A stretch of DNA of 64,000 bases from Actinopolyspora lacussalsi subsp. righensis (GCF_900116555.1 NZ_FPAT01000006.1:231106-295105); one strand, 5' to 3'. Positions 54,121 to 63,523 are shown, counted from the stretch's first letter. Numbers and translations are program-made. Notes: a model not told the origin generated them from the letters alone.

Positions 54121-54441
54121 GTGACCGATGCCAAGCTTGAGATCCAGATGTTGCATGACCGGGTCATGGTGCGGGTCTCCGAAGAGTCCGGTGAACGTCG
54201 CAGCAGCGGCGGCATCGTGATACCCGCGACCGCCCAGGTGGCCAAACGCCTGCTCTGGGGCGAGGTTTTCGGTGTGGGCAGCCACGTGCGCAGTGTCCAA
54301 ACCGGGGATCAGGTGCTGTTCAACCCCGAGGAGCAGTACGAGGTGGAGGTGCAGGGCGAGATCTACGTGGTGCTGCGGGAACGGGACCTGCACGCCGTCG
54401 CCTCCGAGCGGACCGAGCAGGGTACCGGTCTGTATCTTTGA
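54121..54441 (+). CDS. GroES-like (Cpn10 fold) small protein
   Basis: A 106-residue protein with GTG start. The pattern 'IQMLHDRVMVRVSEESGERRSSGGIVIPATAQ', 'GEVFGVGSHVR', 'GDQVLFNPEEQYEVEVQGEIYVVLRERDLHAV' follows GroES closely, but it is not beside groEL and differs in the mobile loop. It is likely a divergent co-chaperonin-like protein common in Actinobacteria; the partner is unknown. Confidence 0.8.
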   Translation: MTDAKLEIQMLHDRVMVRVSEESGERRSSGGIVIPATAQVAKRLLWGEVFGVGSHVRSVQTGDQVLFNPEEQYEVEVQGEIYVVLRERDLHAVASERTEQGTGLYL

Positions 54442-54606
54442 CCGAGGTGCGTGTCCGGTTCGGCGTGGCCGCTGTGTGCTGTGGCGCACGTGATACCAGT
54501 TCGGAAGCCGTGTGAGGCCTCCCCAGCCGGGCTGTACCGGTGATGCCGGTCGGCAGGCCCGAGCGTGCCGCCGACCCCGCCGCAAGACCGAGAAGAAGGG
54601 GACGCG

Positions 54607-57054
54607 GTGCCGGAAGACCACGAACGTCCCGATCGCACCGAGGGCGGTCGGGATCGGCGAGCGGACGAACCGACCGAGCGGATTCAGTTTCTCACCGGTG
54701 ATCTGAGCGGCAGTGGTGCTTCGAGCGGCGGCGCGGCCGCCGACGGGACGTCGGAGTCGGCCGCCGGTGGACGATCGGACGACGACGAGGCCGTCGACGA
54801 GTCCCGCCGGAGCACGAAACCCGGTATGACACCGCCGCACGTCGCCGGACCGGAGGCCGCGGCGGCAGCGAACCCCGAAACGGGAAGCACCACCCCAGGC
54901 GGTTCCGCCGACTCGGGGACCGGTACCGGAAGTACCGGTGCCGCGGGAACGGGCACCGGCAACGGTGTCCCTCCGGAGGCGGACACCGAGAGTACCGACG
55001 TCATCCCTCCGATCGCGGAGGAGACGACGGCGGTCCCCTTCGAGGGGGACACCGAGCGCACCGACACGATTCCCGCCGTAACCGAGAGCGCGTGGCCGGT
55101 CGACCCCGGCGCGGCCGCCACCTCTTACGTACCGGCTTCGCCCGAGCACTACAGCGGCAACGCGACCGCGGGGTTCGGCCACCAGCAGCCCCAGCAGGTC
55201 CCTTACGGACAGCCCCAACAGGCCCCGTACGGGCAGGACCAGCGATTCGGGACGCCGACCGGCTATCCGCAGCAGCCCCCGTTCGGAACGCACGTGGACG
55301 AATCGGGTTCTCCGGGCGAGTCGGGCGGCTCGCGTTTCCGGCGCGGTCTTCCCAACAACAAGTCCTTACTTCGAGCCGGCCTCGCGGTCGGCATCACGAT
55401 CGGCGTACTGGCGCTGCTCTACATCGGTGACCTGGCATTCAGCAGTGGGCAGGTGCCGCGCGGTACCACGGTGGCCGGTGTCGACGTCGGCGGGCTCGAT
55501 CCAGCGGCGGCCGAGCGCGAGCTGCGTTCCCGGCTCGACGACTCGCTCAGCGAGCCCATCCAGCTCCAGGTCGGCAAAGCCACCAGCAGCATCGAGCCCC
55601 AGGCGGCCGGGCTTTCGATGGACTGGGACGCCACACTGGACAAGGCCGGTTCACAGCCGTTGAACCCGATCACGAGGCTGACCTCCTTCTTCACCACCCG
55701 CGAGGTGACCCCGGAGAGCAACGTGGATCGGGAGAAGCTCCGTGCGCAGCTGAAGCAGGTGCACAATGACCTGCATCGCGAACCGGTGGAGGGAACCATC
55801 CGGTTCGAGGGCTCCGAACCGGTACCGGTCTTCCCCGTCACCGGCAGGAACGTGGACATGGATCGGGCGATGGACGTCGTGGTCCGCGACTGGGTGGGCA
55901 ACCAGCCGGTCTCGCTGCCCTACACCAAGGAGGACGTCCGAACCGACGAGGCGGGTGTGCGCCGGGCGCTGGAGGGGGTCGCCCGTCCCGCGGTCTCGGG
56001 GCCGGTGACCGTCAACGGCGACGGCGTGCAGGCGACCCTGGCGCCCGCCGACATCGCCGCGGCGCTGCGTTTCGAACCCAACGACTCCGGTGGTCTGAAC
56101 TGGTATCTCGACGTGCCCGCGGCCAGGGAGGTCGTCAAGCCGCAGCTGAAGTCCACCCTCAAGGAGGGCGAGAGCGCCTCCTTCGTGTTCGAGGACGGCC
56201 AACCCACCGTCGAGCCCTCCGAGACCGGACGCGGCATCGACTGGAAGAAGACGTTCGAGCCGCTGCGGGAGAAACTCACCAAGTCCGGTTCGGACACCAT
56301 CGAGGCGGTCTACAAGGACGTTCCGGCGGAGCTGACGACCGAACAGGCCGAGAAGCTCGGTATCGAGGAGAAGGTCAGTACCTTCACCACTGGTGGGTTC
56401 AGCGAGAACTCCGGGGTGAACATCAAACGGGTCGCCCAGGAGGTCGACGGCGCGCTCGTCGAACCGGGTGAGACGTTCAGCCTCAACGGCCACACCGGTG
56501 TCCGCCAGAAGGAACAGGGCTACATCGCCTCCGGAATCATCAAGGACGGGCGTCCCGACGAGGCCGTCGGCGGTGGCATCTCCCAGTTCGCCACCACGCT
56601 CTACAACGCCTCCTACCTGGCCGGTATGAAGGACGTGGAGCACAAGGCGCACAGTTACTACATCAGCCGCTACCCGATGGGGCGGGAAGCGACGGTGTTC
56701 CAGCGTCCCGACGGCACCAGCGTGATCGACGTCAAGTTCAAGAACGTCTCCGACAGCGGGATCCTGATCAAGACCGCGTGGACCCCCGAGTCGGTGAGCG
56801 TGACCTTCTGGGGGACCAAGCAGTACGAGGTCGAGTCCGAGACCAGCGACAAGACCGACGTCACCGAACCCGAGAAGATGACCGTGCCCGCGGACGAGGA
56901 GTGCGTGGCCACCAGCGGCAAGAAGGGGTTCACGGTTCGCGACACGCGGATCAGGAAGGATCTCGAGACCGGTGAGGTGACGAAGGACCGGCAGAAGACG
57001 GTTTACGATCCGCAGCCGATCGTCGAGTGCGCGAAGAAGAAGGGCGAGGAGTAG
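54607..57054 (+). CDS. VanW-domain membrane-anchored protein with peptidoglycan-binding-like domains
   Basis: GTG 54607 behind GAAGAAGGGG gives 815 residues. The first 240 are disordered (Gly/Thr/Glu, then Gln/Pro-rich repeats such as YGQPQQAPYGQ). A single membrane helix follows (about 258-278, AVGITIGVLALLYIG). Next come two PG_binding_4-like domains (about 285-580) with a TTVAGVDVGGLDP motif, and then the VanW domain (about 595-730; SGVNIKRVAQEVDG, GGGISQFATTLYNA). VanW proteins occur near glycopeptide-resistance genes but also as envelope proteins; no van genes are here. Confidence 0.88.
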   Translation: MPEDHERPDRTEGGRDRRADEPTERIQFLTGDLSGSGASSGGAAADGTSESAAGGRSDDDEAVDESRRSTKPGMTPPHVAGPEAAAAANPETGSTTPGGSADSGTGTGSTGAAGTGTGNGVPPEADTESTDVIPPIAEETTAVPFEGDTERTDTIPAVTESAWPVDPGAAATSYVPASPEHYSGNATAGFGHQQPQQVPYGQPQQAPYGQDQRFGTPTGYPQQPPFGTHVDESGSPGESGGSRFRRGLPNNKSLLRAGLAVGITIGVLALLYIGDLAFSSGQVPRGTTVAGVDVGGLDPAAAERELRSRLDDSLSEPIQLQVGKATSSIEPQAAGLSMDWDATLDKAGSQPLNPITRLTSFFTTREVTPESNVDREKLRAQLKQVHNDLHREPVEGTIRFEGSEPVPVFPVTGRNVDMDRAMDVVVRDWVGNQPVSLPYTKEDVRTDEAGVRRALEGVARPAVSGPVTVNGDGVQATLAPADIAAALRFEPNDSGGLNWYLDVPAAREVVKPQLKSTLKEGESASFVFEDGQPTVEPSETGRGIDWKKTFEPLREKLTKSGSDTIEAVYKDVPAELTTEQAEKLGIEEKVSTFTTGGFSENSGVNIKRVAQEVDGALVEPGETFSLNGHTGVRQKEQGYIASGIIKDGRPDEAVGGGISQFATTLYNASYLAGMKDVEHKAHSYYISRYPMGREATVFQRPDGTSVIDVKFKNVSDSGILIKTAWTPESVSVTFWGTKQYEVESETSDKTDVTEPEKMTVPADEECVATSGKKGFTVRDTRIRKDLETGEVTKDRQKTVYDPQPIVECAKKKGEE

Positions 57055-57190
57055 TCGCCCGAGCACACTCCGGGAGCGCGCCGGGTGTGATGCCGCACGT
57101 TTCGCGGATGTGCGCCGGTTCGCCGGAATCCCGCGACTACTCCATACGTGTGACGGGGTGGAAGGTCTCCATCCGAAACGGAGTGGTTTC

Positions 57191-58228
57191 ATGCGCGCCA
57201 CCGTCATACACGGTGCGGGCGACGTCCGGATCGAGGACGTCGCCGACCCGGTGCTGGCCGAGCCCACCGACGCGATCGTGCGGGTGAGCCTCACCTGCAT
57301 CTGCGGCAGCGATCTCTGGCCCTACAAGGGCATGGAGCGGGACGGCGCGGGCAGTCGCATCGGTCACGAGTTCGTCGGGATCGTCGAGGAAACCGGCTCC
57401 GAGGTCGACGGGTTGCGTGCCGGTGATCTGGTGGTTTCACCGTTCACCTGGTCGGACGGCCACTGCACCTACTGCAGGGAGCGACTGCAGACCTCCTGCG
57501 TCAACGGTGGCCTGTGGGGCTCGCCCGGTTCGGACGGTGCCCAGGGTGAGGCGGTACGGGTTCCCCATGCCGAGGGCACGTTGGTCCGCCTGCCGGTGGA
57601 GCCGGACAGCGAGCTGCTGCCCGGCTTGCTGACACTGGCCGACGTGCTTCCCACCGGACACCACGCCGCCGTCTCCGCCGGGGTGCGTCCCGGCGGCACC
57701 GCCACCGTCGTCGGTGACGGTGCGGTCGGGCTGTGCGGGGTGCTCGCGGCCAACCGGCTCGGTGCCGAGCGCATCATCGTCATGGGCAGGCACACCGATC
57801 GGACGGACCTCGCCGTGGAGTTCGGCGCCACCGACGTGGTGCCCGAGCGCGGCGACGAGGCGGTGGAACGCGTCCGCGAGCTGACCGGTGGCGAGGGCAC
57901 GCACTCGGTGCTGGAGTGCGTCGGCACCGGCGACTCGTTGCGAACCGCGCTGCGGCTGGCCCGCGAGGGCGGCCGGGTCGGTTACGTCGGCGTCCCGCAG
58001 GAGGGCGACGGCGTGGACGTGCGCGAGATGTTCATGCGCAACGTCGGCATCTCCGGCGGGGTGTGCCCCGCCCGCGCCTACATCCCCGAGCTGCTGCCCG
58101 ACGTGCTCTACGGCAAGCTCGACCCCGGTCGGGTGTTCGACCAGCGGACCGAACTGGACGGTGTTCCGGACGGGTACCGCGACATGGCCGACCGGAAGGC
58201 GCTGAAGGTCCTCGTCGACCCGAGCTGA
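57191..58228 (+). CDS. Zinc-dependent alcohol dehydrogenase-like protein
   Basis: ATG 57191 gives 345 residues of the MDR superfamily. Catalytic zinc ligands Cys38 (ICGSD) and His59-Glu60 (GHE) are present. The structural-zinc lobe has three cysteines (C92, C95, C103) where four are usual. The Rossmann motif is 'TATVVGDGAVGLCGVLAA'. It oxidises or reduces a small alcohol/aldehyde with NAD(P). Substrate unknown. Downstream of it are the GATTTC palindromes. Confidence 0.88.
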   Translation: MRATVIHGAGDVRIEDVADPVLAEPTDAIVRVSLTCICGSDLWPYKGMERDGAGSRIGHEFVGIVEETGSEVDGLRAGDLVVSPFTWSDGHCTYCRERLQTSCVNGGLWGSPGSDGAQGEAVRVPHAEGTLVRLPVEPDSELLPGLLTLADVLPTGHHAAVSAGVRPGGTATVVGDGAVGLCGVLAANRLGAERIIVMGRHTDRTDLAVEFGATDVVPERGDEAVERVRELTGGEGTHSVLECVGTGDSLRTALRLAREGGRVGYVGVPQEGDGVDVREMFMRNVGISGGVCPARAYIPELLPDVLYGKLDPGRVFDQRTELDGVPDGYRDMADRKALKVLVDPS

Positions 58229-58260
58229 GTTCGAGGAGTGCGTTGCCGGTTCCCGGGCGC

Positions 58261-58280
58261 GGCGATTTCGCGAGAAATCG
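58261..58280. repeat. GATTTC palindrome, copy 2
   Basis: GGCGATTTCGCGAGAAATCG: GATTTC and GAAATC arms. Copy 3 follows 35 bases later. Confidence 0.65.
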
Positions 58281-58312
58281 ACGGGGCCCGGGGCCGTATC
58301 CGCCGTCCCGCG

Positions 58313-58337
58313 CGGCGATTTCGTGGGAAATTTACGC
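58313..58337. repeat. GATTTC palindrome, copy 3
   Basis: CGGCGATTTCGTGGGAAATT then TACGCCG. The core is GATTTC-GTG-GGAAAT. It lies between the alcohol dehydrogenase and the convergent FadE5-like gene. Confidence 0.55.
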
Positions 58338-58442
58338 CGCGCCGAGAGACACCGAACGGACGAAACCGCGCCCACCGGTCCCGCCGGGTTTCCCGGTGGT
58401 GCCGGTGGGCGCGGGTGAGTCGTCACGAGCGCGATCCGGGGA

Positions 58443-60287
58443 TCAGAACGCGGTTTCGTCGATCTCCATCAGCGAGTTGTCGGTGTTCTCCACGATCTTC
58501 CGCCGCGAGGAGAGCTCCGGCAGCACGTTCTTGGCGAAGAACCGGACCGCGGCGACCTTGCCGTTGTAGAACGCGGCCTCCCTGCCGGTGGCCCCGCCGT
58601 CCAGCGCGCGCAGCGCGATCTCGGCCTGGCGCAGCAGCAGCCAGCCGATCAGCACGTCGCCCATGCTCATCAGCAGGGTCACGGCCTGCTGGCCGACCTT
58701 GTAGATCTCGTTGACGTCCTCCTGCGCGGAGGTCGCGAAGTTGAACAGCGCTCCGAGGATGCCCTGCGCGTCGTCCAGCGCCTGCCCGAGCAGCTCGCGC
58801 TCCTCCTTGAGCCGCTCGTCGGCCTCGGCGGAGTTCAGGGTCCGCTGGATCTCGTTGGCCACGTGGCCGATCGCCTGACCGTTGTTCTTGACGATCTTGC
58901 GGAAGAAGAAGTCCTGCGCCTGGATCGCGGTGGTGCCCTCGTAGAGGCTGTCGATCTTGGCGTCGCGGATGTACTGCTCGATCGGGTAGTCCTGCAGGTA
59001 GCCCGAGCCACCGAGGGTCTGCAGCGACAGCGTGAGCATCTCGTAGGCCCGCTCCGAGCCGACACCCTTGACGATGGGCAGCAGCAGGTCGTTGATCTGC
59101 TCGTACAGGCTCACGTCCTCACCGGAGGTCTTGGCCTGCGCGATGCGGTCCTGGTAGTCGGAGGTGTAGCAGTAGACGGCACGCAGCCCTTCCGCGTAGG
59201 TCTTCTGCAGCATCAGGATGCGCCGCACATCCGGGTGGTGCGTGATCGTGACGCGGGGTGCCGTCTTGTCCGTCGAGCGCGGCATGTCGGCGCTCTGCAC
59301 CCGCTCCTTGGCGTACTCCAGCGCGTTGAGGTAGCCGGTGGACAGGGTGCCGATGGCCTTGGTGCCGACCATCATCCTGGCGTACTCGATGACCTGGAAC
59401 ATCTGTGCGATGCCGTCGTGCACCTCGCCCAGCAGCCAGCCCTTGGCCGGGGCGTCGTGCTGCCCGAAGGTGACCTCGCAGGTCGCCGAGGCGTTGAGCC
59501 CCATCTTGTGCTCGACGTTGGTGACGTAGGCGCCGTTGCGCTCGCCGGGTTCACCGGTGCTGTCGTCGAAGTGGTACTTCGGCACCAGGAACAGGCTCAG
59601 CCCCTTGGTGCCGGGCTTGGGCTCCACACCGGGGCCCTCTGGCCGGGCCAGTACCAGGTGCATGATGTTCTCGGTCATGTCCTGGTCGCCCGAGGTGATG
59701 AAGCGCTTGACCCCTTCGAGGTGCCAGCTGCCGTCCTCCTGCTTGACGGCCTTGGTGCGGCCCGCGCCCACGTCGGAACCGGCGTCGGGCTCGGTCAGCA
59801 CCATCGTCGCGCCCCAGCCGCGATCGATCATCAGCTCGGCCCAGCGCTGCTGCTGCTCGGTGCCGTTCTCCCACAGGATGGTGGCGAAGCTCGGCCCGGC
59901 CATGTACATGAATATCGCGGGGTTGGAGCCCAGCATCAGCTCGGCCGCCGCCCACTGCACCGACGGCGGGATGCCGTAGCCGCCCAGCTCGTCGGGCAGG
60001 CTCAGCCGCCACCACTCACCGTCCATGACCTGTTGGTAGGACTTCTTGAACCCCTCGGGCAGGGTGACCGAGGCGGTCTTGGGGTCGAACTGGGCCGGGT
60101 TGCGGTCACCCTCCTCGAAGGAATCGGCCAGCGGGCCGGTGGCGAGGGTGTTCAGCTCGGTGAGCACGCCCCGGGCCGAGTCCTCGTCGGCCTGTTCGAA
60201 CGCGCCCTTGCCCAGCCGATTCTGCACTTCGAACAGCTCGAAGAGGTTGAATTCGAGGTCGCGGATATTGCTCTTGTAATGGCCCAT
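58443..60287 (-). CDS. FadE5-like acyl-CoA dehydrogenase
   Basis: The 614-residue protein has the long ACAD layout of mycobacterial FadE5 (Rv0244c): an N-terminal extension starting '[19 protein letters not shown]', FAD/substrate motifs '[15 protein letters not shown]' and '[13 protein letters not shown]', and '[13 protein letters not shown]' with the catalytic Glu near residue 446. It catalyses alpha-beta desaturation of acyl-CoA. In M. tuberculosis fadE5 lies next to fadA2; here it is about 9 kb from the thiolase but probably in the same pathway. Promoter seen at 60356-60385. Confidence 0.93.
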   Translation of the reverse strand: MGHYKSNIRDLEFNLFELFEVQNRLGKGAFEQADEDSARGVLTELNTLATGPLADSFEEGDRNPAQFDPKTASVTLPEGFKKSYQQVMDGEWWRLSLPDELGGYGIPPSVQWAAAELMLGSNPAIFMYMAGPSFATILWENGTEQQQRWAELMIDRGWGATMVLTEPDAGSDVGAGRTKAVKQEDGSWHLEGVKRFITSGDQDMTENIMHLVLARPEGPGVEPKPGTKGLSLFLVPKYHFDDSTGEPGERNGAYVTNVEHKMGLNASATCEVTFGQHDAPAKGWLLGEVHDGIAQMFQVIEYARMMVGTKAIGTLSTGYLNALEYAKERVQSADMPRSTDKTAPRVTITHHPDVRRILMLQKTYAEGLRAVYCYTSDYQDRIAQAKTSGEDVSLYEQINDLLLPIVKGVGSERAYEMLTLSLQTLGGSGYLQDYPIEQYIRDAKIDSLYEGTTAIQAQDFFFRKIVKNNGQAIGHVANEIQRTLNSAEADERLKEERELLGQALDDAQGILGALFNFATSAQEDVNEIYKVGQQAVTLLMSMGDVLIGWLLLRQAEIALRALDGGATGREAAFYNGKVAAVRFFAKNVLPELSSRRKIVENTDNSLMEIDETAF

Positions 60288-60355
60288 GGCGTGGCTCCCT
60301 CGTGCTGAATCGTGCGGGCGGGCCAGGTACCACGCCCTTACTCATCGGTAACCCA

Positions 60356-60385
60356 AGTATATTACCTAGTAGTAACTTCTGCCAA
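60356..60385 (-). promoter_or_regulatory. Promoter of the FadE5-like gene
   Basis: On the minus strand TTGGCA (60385-60380), an 18-base spacer and TATACT (60361-60356) form a near-consensus promoter. GGTAA and TTACC blocks inside and beside it could be a regulator site. Confidence 0.6.
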
Positions 60386-60534
60386 GGAAAGACCGGTCGT
60401 AAGACCCGAATGTCGGCACTTTTCCCGGCTCAACGGCCGGTTCGGGAGCTCTCGGTTGCGCGCGGTCGCGCGTGACACGGCCGCCCCGCTTAGAGTTGCC
60501 ACGTATCCCACCCGAGCGGATGGAGGCTCCCGCG

Positions 60535-61566
60535 ATGACCTCCGCTACGGCGATCAGCGCCGAATCACTGGTCAAGAACTTCGGTACCAACCGCGCGCTG
60601 GACGGGGTGGAGTTCTCGGCTCGCGAGGGGCGGGTGCTCGGGCTGCTGGGGCCGAACGGGGCGGGCAAGACCACCGCCGTGCGCATCCTGACCACCCTGC
60701 TGCGTCCCGACGCCGGAAGCGCTTCCGTGGCCGGGCACGACGTGCTCACCGAGCCGAACGCGGTGCGGCGTTCCATCGGTCTCTCCGGGCAGTACGCCGC
60801 CGTGGACGAGAACCTCACCGGTCGCGAGAACCTCTACATGGTCGGCAGGCTCTACGGCATGAACCGCCCGGACGCGCGAACGCGCGCCGGTGAACTGCTG
60901 GACGGTTTCCGACTGCGGGAGGCCGGTGACCGGATCGCCAAGGGGTACTCGGGCGGGATGCGCAGACGCCTGGACCTCGCGGGCGCGCTGGTGGCCAGAC
61001 CCCCGGTGGTGATGCTCGACGAGCCCACCACCGGGCTCGATCCGCGCGGGCGGATGGACACCTGGCGGCTCATCGCCGAACTGGTCGACGACGGCACCAC
61101 CGTGCTGCTGACCACCCAGTACCTGGAGGAGGCGGACGCGCTCGCCGACACCATCGCGGTCATCGACCACGGCAGGGTGATCGCCAACGGCACCTCGAAC
61201 GAGCTGAAGGCGCTGGTCGGGGGCGAACGCCTGGAGCTGGTGGTCGACGAGACGACCGAAATGGACACCGCCGCCGAGGTGCTCGCCGGGATCGGCTCCG
61301 ACACCCCGCGGGTCGACGCGCAGAGCCGCCGGTTGCAGGTGGCCGTGAACGACGGCTCGAAGTCGTTGATCGAGGCGGTACGCCGGCTGGGCGAGTCGGG
61401 GATCGAGGTGCACGACGTGGGACTGCACCGCCCCACCCTCGACGACGCGTTCCTCAGCCTCACCGGTAAGCCCACCGAGGCGTCCGGCAACGGCGGGACA
61501 GCCGATGTCGCCGAGCCCGAAGGGGTCGCCACCGCCGAGCGCGCGGAGCGGGGAGGCCGAGAGTGA
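60535..61566 (+). CDS. ABC transporter ATP-binding protein (DrrA family)
   Basis: ATG 60535 gives 343 residues: Walker A GPNGAGKTT (39-47), signature YSGGM (138-142), Walker B VVMLDEP (158-164), and the DrrA-type C-terminal region ending 'LDDAFLSLTGKP'. Family members drive export of daunorubicin-like drugs or lipids with a DrrB permease. The stop overlaps the start of a permease gene that breaks off after 34 codons, so this ATPase lacks its neighbour partner. Confidence 0.92.
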   Translation: MTSATAISAESLVKNFGTNRALDGVEFSAREGRVLGLLGPNGAGKTTAVRILTTLLRPDAGSASVAGHDVLTEPNAVRRSIGLSGQYAAVDENLTGRENLYMVGRLYGMNRPDARTRAGELLDGFRLREAGDRIAKGYSGGMRRRLDLAGALVARPPVVMLDEPTTGLDPRGRMDTWRLIAELVDDGTTVLLTTQYLEEADALADTIAVIDHGRVIANGTSNELKALVGGERLELVVDETTEMDTAAEVLAGIGSDTPRVDAQSRRLQVAVNDGSKSLIEAVRRLGESGIEVHDVGLHRPTLDDAFLSLTGKPTEASGNGGTADVAEPEGVATAERAERGGRE

Positions 61567-61667
61567 CCGTCGTTCCACCGAGCCTGCGGGACAGTTCCGT
61601 GGTCGCCTGGATCTTCGTGCAGACGGTGGCCTTCAGCTTCTTCTCGGAAACACAAACAACGGTTTAG
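61563..61667 (+). pseudogene. Truncated DrrB-type permease gene
   Basis: GTG 61563 overlaps the ATPase stop, as in drrA-drrB operons. The product starts MTVVPPSLRDSSVVAW, typical of DrrB N-termini, then changes to a short hydrophobic piece (IFVQTVAFSFF) and ends at codon 34. A normal permease has about 250 residues. The DNA after the break belongs to the XRE/DUF397 module. Either an insertion or a deletion removed the rest. Confidence 0.65.
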
Positions 61668-61688
61668 CTCTCTAGCCAGGTAGGACAC

Positions 61689-61718
61689 GAAAAAACGCCC
61701 CGGCGAACCGGGGGCGTT
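61689..61718 (-). terminator. Hairpin terminator with T-run on the minus strand
   Basis: AACGCCCCGG (61694-61703), loop CGAA, and CCGGGGGCGTT with one bulged G. A five- to six-base A-run precedes it, giving a T-run for minus-strand transcripts. It lies just after the DUF397 remnant. Confidence 0.75.
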
Positions 61719-61731
61719 CCTGTTTCGGCGG

Positions 61732-61881
61732 TCAGTCGAACCACTCCGCCTTCACCGCGTCGATGAATGCGGCCCACTGGATGCCGGTGGTGGTGAAGTA
61801 GCTGGCGGAGCGGTCCTTCGTATCGCGGACGGCGGCGTCATCGGCCAGTGACTGGAGCGGAAGAGACTCCCCAACATCTCG
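61732..61881 (-). pseudogene. DUF397 protein, 5'-truncated
   Basis: Forty-nine codons before the stop read ...DDAAVRDTKDRSASYF...WAAFIDAVKAEWFD, the C-terminal part of DUF397 (usual pattern VAVRDSKDP...FTxxEWxAFLxxVxxG). A stop codon lies directly upstream and no start codon is in frame, so it is a remnant. DUF397 proteins are usually partners of XRE regulators such as the one at 61997. Confidence 0.7.
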
Positions 61882-61916
61882 TCACCTGATCGCGTTCCGG
61901 CTATCCTCGGTGCGTA

Positions 61917-61987
61917 CCTCTTCGCGGAGGTTTTGCCCCCGGTCGACGGGCCGGGGGCTCGCGAAGAGGGCGACTTCCGCGAAGAGG
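61917..61987 (+). promoter_or_regulatory. Nested inverted repeat upstream of XRE regulator
   Basis: CCTCTTCGCG (61917-61926) pairs with CGCGAAGAGG (61960-61969), enclosing GCCCCCGG/CCGGGGGC. CGCGAAGAGG occurs again at 61978-61987, ten bases before the GTG start. It could be an operator with three half-sites or a 5' UTR hairpin that sequesters the ribosome site. Confidence 0.65.
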
Positions 61988-61996
61988 GTGGTCCGT

Positions 61997-63217
61997 GTGG
62001 CCGATGAGCTCGCAGACAAAACGATCGGGGAACGGATTCAGATCATCCGGGAGCGGCAAGGCAAGTCGCGCCCGGTGCTGGCTGGTCTGGTGGGGCGTTC
62101 CGGGGAGTGGCTGAAAGCCGTCGAAAAGGGCCGGCTACACCCACCGCGCTGGGAAAAACTCGTTCAGCTGGCCGACGCGCTCGGCGTGCAGAATCTCGCC
62201 GAGTTGACCGGCGACAAGCCACCGATGGGAGCGACCGGCCGGGCAACGCACGAAGCCGTGCCCGCGATGCGTGAAGCCATCGAAGAGACCATGCTCAGCG
62301 TTTCGGCGGAACGGGTGCCGGATTCTGCGACGCTGCACCAACGAACCGCGGACGCCTGGCACCTGTGGCACACCTCCCCAACTCCGCGAGCCTCGGTCGG
62401 CGCGGTACTGCCGCAGATCATCCGGGAGGCTCGTCACGCCACGCGAGCACTCGACGGTGACCAGCGCAGGCAGGCACACGTGGCACTGTCGGCGGCCTAC
62501 GCACTCTCCGAGCAGGTGCTCGCGTGGGTAGCTGATTCAGCGTTGTTGTGGCTGGCAGCGGATCGGTGCATGTCCGCGGCCGAGCAGGCCGACGATCCCG
62601 AAGCGTTGGCCGGTGCCGCGTGGGTACTGGGCAACGTGTGGCGTGCGACCGGTCGTGAAGAGGACGCACTACGGCTGGTCACCGATGCGGCCGATCTGCT
62701 CGCCCCGCACCTGAACACGTCCGGCGACGGCACGCGAGCGCTGTGGGGCTCATGCCGGTTGCACGCCGCGATCACCGCGGCCCGGCTCGGCCGCGAAGGC
62801 GACGCGCTGCGCCATCTCGATCAAGCAAACAACATGGCCGACCGGCTTCCGGCTGACTACGCGCATCCGTGGACGCTGTTCGGCCGTGCCAATACGGACG
62901 TGACCGGGGTATCGGTGCACGTCGACCTGCGTAAGTCGGGCCAAGCCATCGATGTGGCCGAGCAGATCAATCCGGACCAAGTGCCCTCGGTCGATCGGCG
63001 CGCACGGCTGTGGTTGGAAGCGGCACGGGCCTACCACCAACGCAGGGAGCACACGGCGACCTTGTACGTGTTGCAGCGCGCCACCAACGTCAGTGAAGAG
63101 TCCATGCGCTGCCATCCGTTGTCCCGCGGCATCGCGGGCGAGCTGGTCACGTTGGGCGGGCGCATGGTGCAACCGGAAGCACGGGGGTTGGCACACCGGC
63201 TCGGGCTGACCGTCTAA
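61997..63217 (+). CDS. XRE-family regulator with TPR-like domain
   Basis: GTG 61997 gives 406 residues. The N-terminal HTH_31/XRE domain (about 8-65: 'TIGERIQIIRERQGKSRPVLAGLVGRSGEWL', 'LHPPRWEKLVQLADALGV') binds DNA. The rest is helical, with TPR-like repeats (HVALSAAYALSEQVLAW, AGAAWVLGNVWRAT). Such regulators in Streptomyces are often paired with a DUF397 protein and control development. The DUF397 gene here is broken. Nested inverted repeats precede its start. Confidence 0.85.
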   Translation: MADELADKTIGERIQIIRERQGKSRPVLAGLVGRSGEWLKAVEKGRLHPPRWEKLVQLADALGVQNLAELTGDKPPMGATGRATHEAVPAMREAIEETMLSVSAERVPDSATLHQRTADAWHLWHTSPTPRASVGAVLPQIIREARHATRALDGDQRRQAHVALSAAYALSEQVLAWVADSALLWLAADRCMSAAEQADDPEALAGAAWVLGNVWRATGREEDALRLVTDAADLLAPHLNTSGDGTRALWGSCRLHAAITAARLGREGDALRHLDQANNMADRLPADYAHPWTLFGRANTDVTGVSVHVDLRKSGQAIDVAEQINPDQVPSVDRRARLWLEAARAYHQRREHTATLYVLQRATNVSEESMRCHPLSRGIAGELVTLGGRMVQPEARGLAHRLGLTV

Positions 63218-63228
63218 CTTCCTGCGGG

Positions 63229-63243
63229 GGTACAGTTTGTACC
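63229..63243. promoter_or_regulatory. Palindrome GGTACA-GTT-TGTACC
   Basis: Perfect six-base arms, 62 bases before the small gene at 63305 and 12 after the XRE stop. A second, weaker palindrome (GGTACGT-GAAC-ACATACC) follows at about 63252-63270. Candidate sites for the XRE regulator; inference from position. Confidence 0.5.
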
Positions 63244-63304
63244 TCTCCGATGGGTACGTGAACACATACCTCGTACTCACAGCCGAACGCACCACGCTAC
63301 GGGC

Positions 63305-63523
63305 ATGACCACGAGATCAACGGAACCCGTGTTGGTGCGGTGTAACACCGTCGAGCACGACGGCACCGAATCGCTGCGATTGTCGGTCGAGGGTGGTCGG
63401 CTGACGATCATCACTCCCACTGTCTACAACCGCACCCGGTGGAGTGCGGAGCAGGCCCGCACCCTGCGGGACACCCTCACGAAGCTGTTGGGCCGGCTGC
63501 CGGGCGGGGGTGGTTCCCGGTGA
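63305..63523 (+). CDS. Small conserved-looking protein next to XRE regulator
   Basis: A 72-residue protein, likely soluble, with a beta-like first half (VLVRCNTVEHDG, LRLSVEGGRLTIITP) and a helix (SAEQARTLRDTLTKLLGRL). I know no family, but small proteins like this often follow XRE regulators in actinomycete genomes. It overlaps the next gene (GTGA). Confidence 0.6.
   Translation: MTTRSTEPVLVRCNTVEHDGTESLRLSVEGGRLTIITPTVYNRTRWSAEQARTLRDTLTKLLGRLPGGGGSR

Noticed and set aside
54121..54441. Genuine groES of a groESL operon
   Set aside because: No groEL follows, and the sequence differs from canonical GroES, so only GroES-like is claimed.
58863..60308. Plus-strand open frame of 481 codons opposite the FadE5-like gene
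   Set aside because: Antisense shadow from high GC third positions; composition (Val, Gly, His, Leu) is typical of such shadows.
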